DNA of 64,000 nt from Warburgia ugandensis (Eukaryota; Streptophyta; Magnoliopsida; Canellales; Canellaceae): the NCBI GenBank assembly GCA_035236585.1, contig CP141139.1, positions 42,231,217 through 42,295,216 of the forward strand, written 5' to 3'. Position 1 is the first letter of the stretch; every line of letters begins with the position of its first letter. Under the pieces are notes generated by a model. That model worked only from the letters and a program-made list of their open reading frames with translations. It was not told the DNA's origin and searched no databases. Positions 1 to 12,407 of this stretch are shown here, piece after piece. A program made the position numbers and the translations under genes.

Positions 1-2769
1 ATTCATTTTAAGTAATTTCATATCATAACATTTCATAGTATATCAACTTGCGATATAAACATGTATGTCAATCCATCAAATAATATATCAGATCACTAGG
101 TAGGCAAAATCCATGCCAAGTCAAATCAAAACAATTCATAATCACATGTCTCATGATAGTATAACACAATTTCATCCATGTACAACATTAGTACATGGAA
201 AATCATAGGACATCCATGTAAAGGATAATTCATGCTGTTAGTATGCACAAATCAAAGATAAAATGATGAAACAATTAAATCACTTCTTGATTCAATATCA
301 GGCAAATCCATGCCATATCAAATCAGAGCATATCAACTCACCATAGGCAAATTGATGCCAAACATACATTTGAGCATATCAGCTTACTATCAACAAATCC
401 ATGCTAACAACCAAATAATAAATCAAATCATGCATACAAAATCAATCTCACAATTTATCTCAACTTGACCCATGACCATACCATGAGCACTTAGAAGCTA
501 CCACTTAGAAACTAGTCAGTACCACATGCACCTGCCCTCTTAGGCCACCCTCATTGGTAAACCACAAGTACAAATTGTGAATCAAATTTTGATTACATGC
601 AAGAAGATAAAAATGCGATGAAATACAAATCACAGTTAGGTATCAAACCAAAATGAGAGATCAAATCCACAAGATGCATAAATGAAATGCAGGTGTTAGT
701 AGCTCTAATTAAGAATCTTAGACACTCCACATCTCTATCATTGTCATTCATGTGTCTCAATAACATCCATATATCATTATAATTCACACATCTCAAATCA
801 TATCCACATACTAAATTAATCATCTAATACCATCATCATTAAAGGAAGATACATACCATCTTATTTAATCCATGAAGGATGATACATTCATAACTTATAA
901 TCATATCATCTATTAATTCATTAAAATCTATCATAACATGTATTTGACTTAATACATTGTTATTTGGCTTGACCAATAATTTGGTCATAATTTGAATATA
1001 TGGATAAATTAAAGATGTCAGAACAACGTACCTGGAATAGTGGTTCCAATCTTTTGAAATCATTAGACGTCACACATAAAGGTTGATTAACTATCAAGAT
1101 CCACCGATCTCAATCTTTATGATGCAAATATAAGAAAAAATGTGTTTAAATTCATTAATTTATCTTTGACATATAGATCAATTCATCAAATCTTCAGTTG
1201 AATGGTTGGATGGCTCTTGATGCCTCATCTAATCTGCAGATCATTTGGATTTACTAATTTATATGTTTCAATCTTGTGGATTTGTGTTTCAAATCATAGA
1301 TTAGGGTCAAGAAATCCTCAACCTAACAATCTCACCACTGATCTTGTGAATCCATGTGGTAACCTAGTCAAATCTCGTAGATCAATGGTCTAATCAAGTA
1401 TTATGATGGTAGATCGTCATCGATCTGGTTTTGGATGATCGGATTGGACCTTCCATCAACTAATCCATAACTGATCTATCATTTGTATCACAATTCATTA
1501 CTAATGTGTATTGAAGTCACATTTTTCATAGATTTACCTTCTAATTGGGTTTTTAACAGTTGGCTGCTAAGATCTTAGTTTTTCCCTATGCACTACCAAG
1601 TTTTTGATTAAAAATTCAATGATTAATTGATTCCTAATCAATGATCTTTCTTCATGAATGAAAAGATCAAGTATGATTTATCCAAATCACAAAAGTTCCA
1701 ATTTTCCCTATTTTTAGGGTTCATTGGAAAAGGTTGCCATCTCCAGAGAAGGTGACCGGATTCCGGTCTTCGTCGGTGACATACATAGTATGAGAACTTC
1801 ACTAAATTGTAGAGATTTGTTTGAAATTTCCTAAATTAGTGTTCTATCTAGTTTTTATCTACAAATTCTACCAAAATCTTGAGTTTTTGGCTAGATTTTA
1901 TTTAACTTTTTAAAGTCACCATTTTTTACTATTTTTCTCAATTTTTTGCATTATTACTTGACACATTTTCATGAAACTAGAGGCCTTTTATTCATAATCA
2001 TCTAAGGAGAAAAAATGAATGGTTCTGATATTTGATCAGATATTGCTATACTATTTGTGTGTTTTTTTTCAACAACCAGTTTCCTCCATTTGTTTCACCG
2101 TAGATTCTCCTCACTTTTATTTGAATTTTTACCTTCTCAAATGACATCCAATCAAAAATATTTTTCAAGGTTAGATTATTTTACCTCTTCGGAGATGATG
2201 AATAATTTGGATCTTTTTTTTGAAACATCGTGCTCTTCAAATCAACTTCTCTCCTTATCTTCCTCTCCCTTCTTCCTCCTTATTCTCTTCTTCTTCTTCT
2301 TTCTCTTCTTCTTCCTCTTTCTCTCTCTCCTTCTTCATCAATTTTAGGGAATAGACTGGATGGTTTGTTTTGATTTTCCTTAAGAGAGGAGGGTTACCAA
2401 TATCAAAATGGCACCTCCTTTTATAAGTAATGAATTTTACTTTTTATTTCTTTATTCATTTAACTTACCTAATCAAATAAAATGTCATCATTTTGGTAAA
2501 GACATTACTAATGAGTGTCTGGTCTCATGGTTTTCAAATTCTACATATGAGACCTACTCTAGCAAATTACCAAATTACCCTTTGTAAGAAAAATCATAAC
2601 TTATTCATTTGAACTTTGATTTCAACAAATTTAGTGTCGTTGGAATTGTCTTTTCGAGTATAGTCCAAATATCAAGATTTCAACACTTGATTTGATGCTC
2701 ATAAGAATTTCATTTTCTCAGATTCCATAATTTACTTAAATCAAGACGTAAAATTTCATGGATGTTACA
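1..2769 (-). mobile_element. Partial LTR of a Ty3/gypsy-type element, cut by the window edge
   Basis: On the minus strand this begins TGTAACATCC at 2769, directly after a polypurine tract at 2770-2790. It runs off the left edge, so only a minimum length is known. The first 370 bases match the plus-strand LTR at 62970-63340 closely, including the stretch around 2440-2500 with a TAAGTTAAATGAATAAAG word. It also resembles the long LTRs of the 22271-53846 element in layout: a segment near 1730-1800 with a CCGG-containing core and an AT-rich repeat area at 60-430 with variants of GGCAAATCCATGCC. I see no open reading frame that looks like a gene. Family assignment is by internal comparison only. 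Confidence 0.7.
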
Positions 2770-3369
2770 TTCTTCCCTCCTTAGAGGAATTTCGTCCTTG
2801 AAATTATTTTCATGATATCTTTCAAACAACTTTAGGAACATTCTCATCTTATCGTAAACTTAAATTCTTGTAATTCCTTCAATGAAGTAAAAGTACTCAA
2901 AATATAATTGATTTTCAATTTAAACTATAAATATTATGTACTTATTAGAGTAACTTTTTTATCTGCTTTAAGCAATAAGAAGTCACTTTAGCTACACACT
3001 CTGATACTTAGCCTTTACTTGATAACCCATCAATATTTTCATTTAATCTCGACTCATATAAGTAACATCTCCAAAACTTTTAAGAGTTATCTAAAATCTC
3101 ACTTAAAAATACTAATTTCATAGTCTTATGCTCTAGTTCTTTTCTTTAAGAACTATACTAATCTGAAGAGAATACTCTAACTCATATAAGAATCAATTTC
3201 TCCTAGCTTTTTGACATTGTATTAACCTTCATATACATCATCTATTTCTCATTAGTCAACATTACATATATAAATCATCTTTATAACTCATACCTCATCA
3301 ACTAATACACACTGGTTGATGGTATATGACTTTTGGACATGTTGGACTATATGTGAGAGGATTAACTAG
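2770..3369 (-). mobile_element. Very short interior of the minus-strand LTR element, with polypurine tract
   Basis: Between the LTR start at 2769 and the primer site at 3370-3381 there are only about 600 bases. The end next to the LTR reads, on the minus strand, as a GGACGAAATTCC phrase followed by AAGGAGGGAAGAA and then the LTR. This phrase is the usual 3' end of plant Ty3/gypsy elements. No gag or pol similarity could be read. Either the interior was mostly deleted or this is a miniature non-autonomous element. Confidence 0.6.
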
Positions 3370-3381
3370 GCTTTGATACCA
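3370..3381 (-). other. Primer binding site, initiator-Met tRNA type
   Basis: The minus strand reads TGGTATCAAAGC, one base from the canonical TGGTATCAGAGC. It lies two bases inside the LTR end at 3384. It fixes the minus orientation of the element and marks reverse transcription start in an active relative. Confidence 0.75.
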
Positions 3382-3383
3382 AC

Positions 3384-3790
3384 TATTATGACCCAAGTTT
3401 TTATAACACATTTTCATTATTTTTCAAATACAAACAGTGGAAGATATTTAAAATGATATCTTGAATAAATATATCATGTAAAAGAATATGAAGAACTATA
3501 TGTCTTGAATGAATTTGGAACATATATGTGTGTATTCATGGAAAATGATGTCAGTACAATTGGATGCTCATGAAACGATACAGCTTGGAATACTTAAATC
3601 CTTAGGAAAAATATGATTCATCATTCATAATGAAACTACTCATGTAAATTGATTTCATAATGGTATGATCTAAGAACTTACAAATTCAGGATGAAAACCT
3701 TGGAAATGGCATGACGTTTTGTTTAAGTATGATATATTCTCAAAATATATTGATTTATGTAAATCATGTACTGCATGAAAAAATAGCTAC
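3384..3790 (-). mobile_element. LTR end fragment (minus strand), truncated
   Basis: Starts TATTATGACCCAAGTTTTTATAAC, a mutated form of the TGTGATGACCC end seen in other LTRs here, next to the primer site. It resembles the first bases of the fragment at 31450-32121 (ACACATTTT, CATTTTTCAAA). Orientation appears to flip somewhere around 3.7-3.8 kb, so the right boundary is approximate. Confidence 0.5.
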
Positions 3791-4400
3791 TTACTCCACC
3801 TACACAAGCGCAAGCTTGCTAAGACATTGTAATTGTTTACAATATCTCAGATTTGAAGAATTAGAATAGAATGATGAATAAGTGGAATTTGAGAAATGAC
3901 TGTGGAGTTCGGTATTTCAAAAGATGGAGATTTTCCAGTATCATGATAGTGAGCTTTGAAACTTTAGATTAGTTTTCAATTCAGTGGAGAATGATAATAT
4001 ATATTTACTTTAGTGTTGTGGATTCAATCGTATTTAAGGGAATATGTTGTGACATGACTGTGACTGCAGGTTCTGGAAAGTGATAAGTTTTGTGTATTTG
4101 TTTTTAAAGTAGTAAAAATTATTTGTATTATTTATCAAGTTTTCTGCATGCATGAGTTAAATGCACATATGTATGAAGAAAAAGGAATCTCTACTAAATT
4201 TTTGGCAAAAATGAGATGCTCATTCCACCATAAAATCCTTGTGTTTTGTGTAAAAATGAAACTCATGATTTTTAGAAAAAAATTTCTAGAAAAAAGGAAA
4301 AAGAAAATTTTTGATGTTTTAATTGTGAAATGTTATTGATGAATCACGAATTTCAAAAAAGTTTTTGAAAAGGGATTTTTGAAACTCAAGGTGCCATAGT
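3790..4400 (+). mobile_element. LTR end fragment (plus strand) before a primer site
   Basis: The segment at 3805-3850 (AGCTTGCTAAGACATTG to CAATATCTCAG) is the reverse complement of a segment near 31890-31945. It therefore has the opposite orientation to that LTR fragment. It ends at about 4400 directly before a plus-strand TGGTATCAGAGC. The left boundary is not resolved. Confidence 0.5.
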
Positions 4401-4401
4401 T

Positions 4402-4413
4402 TGGTATCAGAGC
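4402..4413 (+). other. Primer binding site, initiator-Met tRNA type
   Basis: A perfect TGGTATCAGAGC follows the LTR end at about 4400. It defines a plus-strand LTR element whose polypurine tract lies at 5554-5563. Confidence 0.8.
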
Positions 4414-5563
4414 TCAGATTCAATCCACTCACAACTAGTCACAACAAGAAATTATTAAGAGTCCACAAAACAAGGAGAGTAGTCCTTGTGAAAAGAAAGA
4501 AGAACAGAGTATCCTATGGATTAGTTTGATTTTTGGGAAGAAACAATTAGAAGAGTTAGTATCATTAAGTGAAAGCATGGATATGTGATGGAAGATCCAT
4601 TTTTAGGGATAATCTTAGAGAGTTTAAGTTCTAACCTGGATGGTGAGTAATGAGCTTTGGAGAGTAGGACAATTATAGTATAATACTAAGTTGAGAATCA
4701 TAATATAAAGGATTAGGTGATAGTTAAATAGTGGAAAGATCTTGGAAACTAGGAGAATTATAAAGTTGGTATGAATACATAGAAAAGACTTACAAGTAAA
4801 AATTTAGAGGTATTATGGAAGATCACTAGTAAAAATTTTAGCCATGAAACGTAGTGAGGTTGATGTGGAGGAGATAAATGAATTATAATAGTAATCTAAG
4901 TCTAAATAATGAATTTAGACCAACTTACCAAAATAAGAATACATTCTTTTAGTAAAATATAGTTAGACAATAATGGAAATAAGGTAGAGAATAACCATTG
5001 TAAAGAGGAAGTTGACAAAATAAGTAAGATAGGGTGGCTGTCTAAATATAAAACATAAAGATGGTTGATGTGAAAAGGGATTAAGATAAACTTGAAAATA
5101 AGCAAATTTTTACAAAGAACTTGGTTAAATTAGAAAATATGATAATTCAATGGAATTTTGATGACAAATAAGACAAGAAAAAAAAGGATTTGGAAGAAAA
5201 GAATATGAAATCATAGGATTTTGTATAGAAACTTGGTTGGAAGATTTGACACTTAAACAAAGTTAAATAGATGAGAGACATATTAGAGAAAGGGATAGAA
5301 ATAAAGTGAGAAAATACAATTCCAACATGTACGTGAGAAATAGTTGTGGTTAAAAGCTTCAAGGATTAGCAAACTAATCTAAATAAGTAAGCAACAAGAA
5401 AGGAAATCCTTGGTTAAACAAAATCATGAAATCATTCTACCTAGATTATAACTTAAAACTTAAGTAAATAAATAGACTAAGAGAATATCCATTTAGTGTT
5501 ATTGATGAATCATATAAAGAAAGTTGGGAAATGAAATATGTTTAGAATTACTTGAGGGAAGTA
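4414..5563 (+). mobile_element. Short interior of a plus-strand non-autonomous LTR element
   Basis: About 1.15 kb separates the primer site from a polypurine tract (GAGGGAAGTA, 5554-5563) that precedes a TGTTACAACC LTR start at 5564. The interior is purine-rich and A-rich on the plus strand. No gag, protease, reverse transcriptase or integrase motif was found in any frame. It has the layout of a non-autonomous element, or of a deleted one. Confidence 0.5.
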
Positions 5564-6291
5564 TGTTACAACCACAAAATTTGAGTAATTTTTATGTAAT
5601 TATAGCATATTTTAATTAGAATTAAATTCTTGAAAATTGAATTTCAAGGAAGTGAGTCCCTTGAAAACTCAAAATTTGGATTTGAAACTATAAAAAATGA
5701 AAACTGCATGTTGAGATGATTCCAACGAAACTAATTTTACTCTAAAAGGAGATTGGGGTGAAAAATCTCCAAAATTTCACTAATTTAGGAGGCCCAAATT
5801 GATAACTACATCCCTCCCCCATGACTTGACCCTGACATGACGTACGGTAGGGGATGCCCCAACACGTGTAGAGTGGAACTCGACATATGATGGGTAGGAC
5901 GCCACATGTTGCTACTCTGTCCCGTGTTGGGCGACAACAAAATGAGAAAACAAGAGAAGGGTGCCAGAAACAGGTAGAATCCAGTGACCCTTCAACTCCC
6001 CCTTCCCTCCGTTCATTCCACCTGCATGGTTGGCTTGCTGCACGAAACCCCCTCTAAATTAGTGAAAATTTGGAGAATTTTCACTTTGATCTCCATTTTG
6101 CATAAAATTAGTGTCGTTGGAATTGTCTCGATGTGTAGTTTTCATTTTTGATAGTTTCAAATCCAAATTTTGAGTTTTCAAGGGGCTTAATTCCTTGAAA
6201 TTCAATTTTCAAGGAATTAAATTTCTAATTTTATTCTAATTAAAATATGCTATAATTACCTAAAAATTACTCAAAGTTTGTGGTTGTTACA
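5564..6291. repeat. Inverted repeat: two LTR starts facing each other
   Basis: The plus arm begins TGTTACAACCACAAA at 5564 and extends to about 5800. The minus arm begins TGTAACAACCACAAA at 6291 and extends inward to about 6050. Each arm is about 230 bases. Shared words include the AATTATAGCATATTTTAATT block and the TTGAAATT/CAAGGAATT area. The 250-base spacer is comparatively GC-rich. The plus arm follows a polypurine tract, as a 3' LTR should. The minus arm has no polypurine tract outside it, so it is probably a rearranged copy or a fold-back end rather than a second normal LTR. Confidence 0.7.
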
Positions 6292-6677
6292 CATGGAGTG
6301 CTAAAAGGCCATTGTAAAACACCAAAGATCACTGAAAATTGGCATTGCATGACCAAGATAAGAAGATTTGAAGGTAGAGAACTTTATGTCATAAGCATAA
6401 ACTCGCTGTAAAAAACAACCAAGACCTTTTTCTGTTTTGAAATTCATTTGGAGAGTTTAATCCTTTTTATTTTCTAAAATTCATCACAAAAAGATTCAAC
6501 TCTTCAAAAATAGTTGACTCCATTTCTTTTCAAAGCTAAAAATAAAAAGTGTCGACTCCTTTTATCTTTAAGTTTCTAAGCTAAAAATACGTAAGCTTCT
6601 TTAAGGGTCCAATTGACCCTCCTATTGGGACCACAGGGTCTTATTATTTTCCTTTTAGCTTTTGGTTTTTCTTTGAA
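6292..6677. other. No feature recognised
   Basis: AT-rich sequence between the inverted LTR starts and the SINE. I see no coding trace, repeat or element end. Confidence 0.4.
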
Positions 6678-6862
6678 GGGGAACAATAGTGCAACAGTAG
6701 AGTTGTCATCATATAACTTGGAGCTCATAGGTTCAAGGTGTGGAAACAGCCTCTTGCTAAAATGCAAGTTAAGGGTATGTACTATAGATCTTTTGTGGTT
6801 CAACACTTACCCGGACCACACATATGAGGGTCCTTTGCATACCCGGTTACAGTTTTCTTACC
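6678..6862 (+). mobile_element. Au-like SINE, diverged
   Basis: The order of words matches the plant Au SINE: GCAACAGTAGAGTTGTC, then GGTTCAAGGTGTGGAAAC, then AGCCTCTTGC with AAATGCAAG. After these come a decayed CCCTTGTGGTCC-like part and an ACCCGGACC block. GTGCAACAGTAG can serve as a polymerase III box A and GGTTCAAGG as a box B. These elements derive from tRNA, are copied by LINE machinery and encode no protein. The copy is roughly 165-185 bases, a normal size for the family. Its 3' tail (CATACCCGGTTAC then TTTTCTT) is mutated. Target duplications were not identified. Confidence 0.75.
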
Positions 6863-7484
6863 TTTAGGTTTGTCTTTTGGTATGACAATTGCATATAATT
6901 TAATTGATTTTGTATGGCTATATTTTTTATCCATATTACTAATTAATGGTTTGTAGCTAGAGGTGTTTCATCTTGTGATCTATTTCTTGAATAAGGAAGG
7001 TGGTGTTTTTTCTTGCTACATTGTTGTTTCTAATTTTATTTTGGTTCTTTGATGTACAATATTTTTGCCTCATCAATTTACATTTTCTATAGAACCTAAT
7101 TCACAAAATTTAGTGTTCATTGTCTAAAGACTCTTAATTACAAGTAGAGTTAAAAGAGGAATCGATTCCTTCTTTCATTTTGGGATTTTCATTTACTAAA
7201 AAAAAATTAATCTCCATTCCTTGAGGACTTGAAGTTGTTATTTCTATGAATACTACTTTAGGAAAAACTTCCACTCCCAAACTTTTTATTGTTGCAAACA
7301 TATATACTCTCTTCTATGTTTCAATGGAGAGATTTTTCTAAGTTTTCTATTAAGTGGTTTGAATTGGAAAAAAAAAAAATCAGTCATTTTTAAATTGAAT
7401 CCAATGTAATAAACTATAATTGAAGTTGTAACCTTTTTGCTTAACTTGATCAGAAATTTTGTAGATTGGATATCACTTGTGTTA
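6863..7484. other. No feature recognised
   Basis: AT-rich, with short poly(A) and poly(T) runs. Short reading frames exist on both strands, but none shows a family motif. Confidence 0.35.
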
Positions 7485-7660
7485 AAATCCCAAAAATCTA
7501 TTGATTTGTTTAGTGAGAATAGCCATTTCTTCATCACTATTTTCACAGAATTCATCAGCATTAGACCAATATTCAAAGCAATTTACTTTTAGTTTTCATG
7601 CTTTGATTCCTCATCGAGCAATTTTTTCTCACTGATATCATAGGTCATCATTTCAAAATT
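7485..7660 (-). pseudogene. Ty1/copia-type gag remnant
   Basis: On the minus strand, one frame reads SNADEFCENSDEEMAILTKQ and continues INRFLGF. A neighbouring frame just upstream reads KxIALNI. In plant copia gag (UBN2 type), an IALKA-like phrase, an acidic serine-rich stretch and a DEEMALLxxxFKKFL phrase occur in this order just before the zinc knuckle. Only this piece is visible. It is broken by stops and a frameshift, and no zinc knuckle follows. The match is short, so the call is tentative. Confidence 0.4.
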
Positions 7661-7734
7661 TAATGGAACTCCCTTGCCTGAAGAGAAAGAAAATGAAGTT
7701 ATTAATATTTTCTTGCAAATTAACAAAAGCTTTT

Positions 7735-8135
7735 TAAGTGTCTAAGAAGGGCTTCACTCTAAGCTCCTCAAGAGTCCATTAGTACTGAGATCAACCAAAC
7801 TTAGTATCCTCCATTCTCCTCCAAATTTATTATCCTTCTTACTATGCCAAGATCCCCAAACTTTCTTTGCTTTAGAAATTGATTCCCATTTTATCACATC
7901 AGTTTTCTAATCTTCATATGAATCATTCTATAAGAAATTGCATTGAGTCCTCTCTATCTCATCTGTCACCTTACAAAGGATACTTAACATAGAAAGAATG
8001 GAAATTGGCATGTTTTCCATTGAGGCTTTAATCAACATGAATCTCCTCCAAGAGAGGGACACCCTTCTTCCCTAAATTAAATATATGATGCATTCTTTTT
8101 GCCACTGTGTTTCAACATGAACTTTTAGAGGTGCT
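7735..8135 (-). pseudogene. LINE reverse transcriptase, C-terminal part
   Basis: The minus strand encodes SLSWRRFMLIKASMENMPIS, close to the GGRxTLIKAxLSNMPxY phrase that follows the polymerase core in plant L1-type LINEs. After it come a DEIERTQCNFL phrase and a WESISKAKKVWGSWH phrase (relatives have WxxVCxPKxxGGLG). Several in-frame stops are present. This is the downstream part of the LINE whose upstream half is at 12408-13260. The two halves are separated by the LTR at 8151-12407. Confidence 0.75.
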
Positions 8136-8150
8136 AGTAAGTATAGCGAG

Positions 8151-11100
8151 TGTAACATTTTGAATTTTGACTTCGTAAATATGTTGAATTTCATAGTTTT
8201 TTTCAATGAATGTATGTTGTTTGTGGTAATATTAAGTATAGGAGAGACTTAGGTCTAGAGTTCAAAACACACATATTTATTTTCATAATTCTTTTGGGGA
8301 AATTAGGCAAAAAGGAATACTTATTTAGATGAGCTAAGCATGATCAAAATCATAGAAGATTTGATAGCTAGGGTGAGTTATCATAAGGACATGAGAACTA
8401 ATGACTGAGTGATGGTGTGGTGATTATCATATGATAAGAAATGAAGGGTCTAAGATTAAGTCTATATTGATTTGGATATAGGAAACTACAAAACCTAGAG
8501 AGAATGGGGCATCTTAGATCTTTAAATGCATGGATGAGATCTGATGTAGAAAATCTTAAGTGAAGTGAGGTATGGAAGGATGGGATACATTTGTTTAAGA
8601 TCATGTGAGTTAGTTATAGGGTTAGATGATGGATTTCATTGAGATAGAAGACTAGGATTGAATCAAAGAGGATACATTTTGAGAGAGACAACCATCAAAA
8701 CATGAAATTGTGGACCACAATTGGGTTAAGTAACCATAGGCTAGCACAGGATATTTATTTCAAGTTATATGGGCCCACACAAGATAGCCCAAGTGCATAT
8801 GTTAAAAGCTTATGAGAGCCCTAAAGGGACTAGGACTCATAGGATAAACTAGTTATGATAGGCTAAGACACTTAAATGAGAACCCAAGTTAAGAGACCCA
8901 AATAAGCTAGGAAACAATTAATACTAGGATGTTTTGGTCATTAGAAGATAACCCAATTAGAGTAGCCCAATGGTCCATAATAGAAAAATGTGTGTGAGTC
9001 CCATTTCAAGTAGGACTCTTTGATAGAAGGATAATTTAAGAAAAAAGAATGATTACTAGAAAGTGAGTGAGTTAAAGAGTGAGATGGTGAACCTTATGAG
9101 AGATGAAGGTCTAAAATTATAACCTAAAGAATCACCTAATTGGCCAAGGAGTGGGAGTGCATGATTGGTTAGAGGCATGGCCCACTTGGCATGAAGCATA
9201 GAACAATAAGGAAGCCTAGAAGGGGTGCCATATCTATAGGAGAAGAGAAAGAAGTAAAGAAAGTGAATTTAGATTACTTATGATGGATGATTTTAGGTGG
9301 AATTAGGTTAGGAAAATGAGAGTACTAAGGGCATTAAGAGAGTGTACAGCATGGAACTAAGAGTTGAGAGAACCTAGGGCTGAGATGCAACCTACATAAC
9401 ATGGAACATACATGGATTAGAATACTGGGATGGAGGCCTAAGTTAGGAAAACCAATTAGGCCAGAAATCAATCAAGCTAGATTGCATGAGCTAGCTTGGA
9501 CATATTTTCCCATGAGAAGTCAACCCATCTAGGGCAGCCCAATGGGCACAAGTCCAAAAACTCTCAAGAGTCCTAACTAGTGTAGGACATCTTGGTTAAG
9601 TTAAAAATAAACTAATTCTATTTACCTTTGACCAAATACAATGAACATACACATCTAGTTGAGGCATGGAGAATTATGAAACATTGTGGGACTCAAACAC
9701 CTAAACAAACTAGGGAACAATGAAGGAGAAAGCCTATAAGTAGAACAATGGATGTCTTAGCCTAGGGAGTTTTGGTTGTATGACATCTTAAGAAGAAGGA
9801 GGAAAGGACAAACAGAAAGAGGAAAGGATAAAGAGGAAGAGACAAAGAGGAAAGGAGAAAGAGAAGAAGAGAAAATCCAAGGTAGGGGGTGGCTAAACCC
9901 TTAGATTAGGATTTCATGTTATTTTCAAGCAAAAAAACTATGGATGTTTTAAAGAGAACATATATAGTTTTCATGCCAGTTTCAATTTAATTTTACTTAA
10001 TGATGCAAATGATGTAAGGATAGGCTTTTGAAAGTTATTTTTGCATGGGTGATTACTTTTTAGTAACTTCATGTCAATGAAATATCCATGGATTTTGGTG
10101 AGAAAAGTTTCATGTTTAAATAATAACTCCTGGTATTGTATTATACTGCCAACTTATCTAAACTCTATTAAAGAGTATACTTTTTGCATGAAATTTTAAC
10201 CACATAGTATTTGTACATCACTAATCTCTTAGTTAAAATTTGGTGAGATTTTGAGAATATTTGACCAAGGAACTAATAAAATGGAAATTAGTAAGATACT
10301 AACTATGGTTCTGTCTCACTAACTGAAAACCCTATGGAACATCTTTCAATAGTTCAGGTATCAAACCTTAGATTTTTTAAGTGACTTTAATTTTATTTTG
10401 TGAACAGATAATTATGTCCCATTTCAAATTTTTTAAAATTTGGATGAAAATTGATATAGGAAAAGGGTTGTTATATAGGGAAGGGTATTGACTACCAGAC
10501 AATGTTTCCTGTTTCATCTATAAAGATTTATGATCTGGGTATAATCCTCACATTATCAAGGGTTGAAAATTATATGCATGTGAATATCATTCAATAAGAA
10601 CAACATAGAACAAACCAACTTGAAAATAAGGTGTCTAGATATCGAATTAATGGTAGGAAATTAGGCATCATTACTGGTATTGAGTACTAGGTGGACAGTA
10701 GGTGTTAAACTCAAAGCAATTTGATTATTCTATTGATAAACCTTAGGGATTGAAAAATTAACTAATTCACTAAATAAATAACATAATAATATAGAGGAAC
10801 ATAACATGTGATTAGTCTATTAGGAGTTATCATACTCATGATGTTCATTGTAAACTATGTTGGACATGCATGTGCTAGATGGAGTTCAAAAGTTTGAAAC
10901 TTCCACAAGAACTTATGATAAAGATAAATTAGTTCCAGCACATTTTTTGTAAACCTTTTGATGGTTCTAATACTCTCATAATTAATTTCATTTTTGTTAT
11001 GTTGGTGAGTAAAACTTTGAATAATTGTGCTGGATTCAACGTTTTAACAAAAGATCATTATGTATTAAGCAATGAGGCATATGATGTGATTAGAAGAAGT

Positions 11101-12407
11101 TAATTGACTTATGAACTCCTTGAATTTGTTGCTATATGCATTATGAATACATCCATAATGTCTTTATATTATGCATGAGCATCACTAATGAACATATGGC
11201 TTGATTTTGCCCTATGATATGTAATATGACTATGTTTGAATGATCGTGCTCATGTATATGATGCTTATTTGTGGACCCTATATGATTGAGATTTTTTGAT
11301 GTATGCTCATGTGTTTACCCAATGTGGGTGATATTTTGTGATATATGTTCATGTGTTGACCCTATGTGATGAGACAATCAATATGACACTAAGGTACTGA
11401 GCTATTTGGTGATTAAAGTTAGTTGTGCAGGGGCTATTATGCCCTGTGGTATATGCTAGGAGGGTTTAGATTGGTCTCTGACCTCCAAATAAGATACCTA
11501 ATGTGTTATGGCTGCTTTAGGGAAGTATGTGTTAAAGGAAAACTACTTCAGGTAAGATCCACCTATCCATAAGAGTTGTGTAGCCTATAGGTATCCACAA
11601 ATGAGCGTAGATGGGTGATGTTTTTCAATATGTGCATAGCTAGCACCTCTGAGCTCTAGACATGATATGCATATTGGTCATCCTCGATGGTTTAGACCAT
11701 TGCCTATGTGGCCTATGGCACGATGCTTCCATTTTGATGTACGTTTTGTCAATTATAAGAATATGTGAACTTATTTGATGTTATTATTCACTTTTGAGGC
11801 ATTATTTATGATTCATGAATCATATACTATAGTTAGAATTGTTACTATTGATAGTAGCTTCCATAAAATATTTTGATCATGAGATAACACTTTGAATGTG
11901 TGGTTTTCAAACTTGTTTTAAGGATTTACCCGTCAAGTACTTTACTCACCCCTATAACACTTTTAGGGGAGGATTCTAGAGTTTTACATAGATTGGACAA
12001 TATAAGAGTTGCAGAAGATTTAAGGAATTAAGAAATGTACAGTGGAGCAACTCAATTATGTATTTGATTATTAGAACTTAGCCACTGAACATTTTTAAGT
12101 TATTATTGATGGGCATGTTAGGACATTAATTATTATGCTTAGTACTTTTTATGGATTTATTATTTGTTTGTGGCTGTGATCAATGGTCCTCAATGTACTC
12201 ATATGGTATTAAATAATTTTGATTATATGAGAAGTTTTTTTATAGGGACACTTAGATTTGAAGAAGTGGTTTTGGAAAAATATATATGTGATGCTTTTAT
12301 CTTTTGTAACACTTTTATAATAAAAAAATTAAAATAATTCAAGGGTACCTTGTCATTTTCAAAAAATATTTATGAAAAATTATTTTCTAAAAATATAGGT
12401 CATCACA
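8151..12407 (+). mobile_element. Probable solo LTR, 4.26 kb, inserted in a LINE
   Basis: Begins TGTAACATTTTGAATTTTGA and ends TATAGGTCATCACA, with LINE sequence of the same orientation resuming on both sides. I found no primer site, polypurine tract or pol motif inside, so it fits a very long solo LTR. A CGTCAAGTACTTTACTCACC phrase near 11930 resembles the region before the R/U5 end of plant chromovirus LTRs. Flanking bases are GCGAG and AGGAG, so a target duplication is only partly supported (last three bases). A single decayed element without visible coding cannot be excluded. Confidence 0.6.

Noticed and set aside
2057..2347. 96-codon frame rich in Ser, Leu and Phe
   Set aside because: It translates a CTT/TCTTCC-rich tract inside the LTR at 1-2769.
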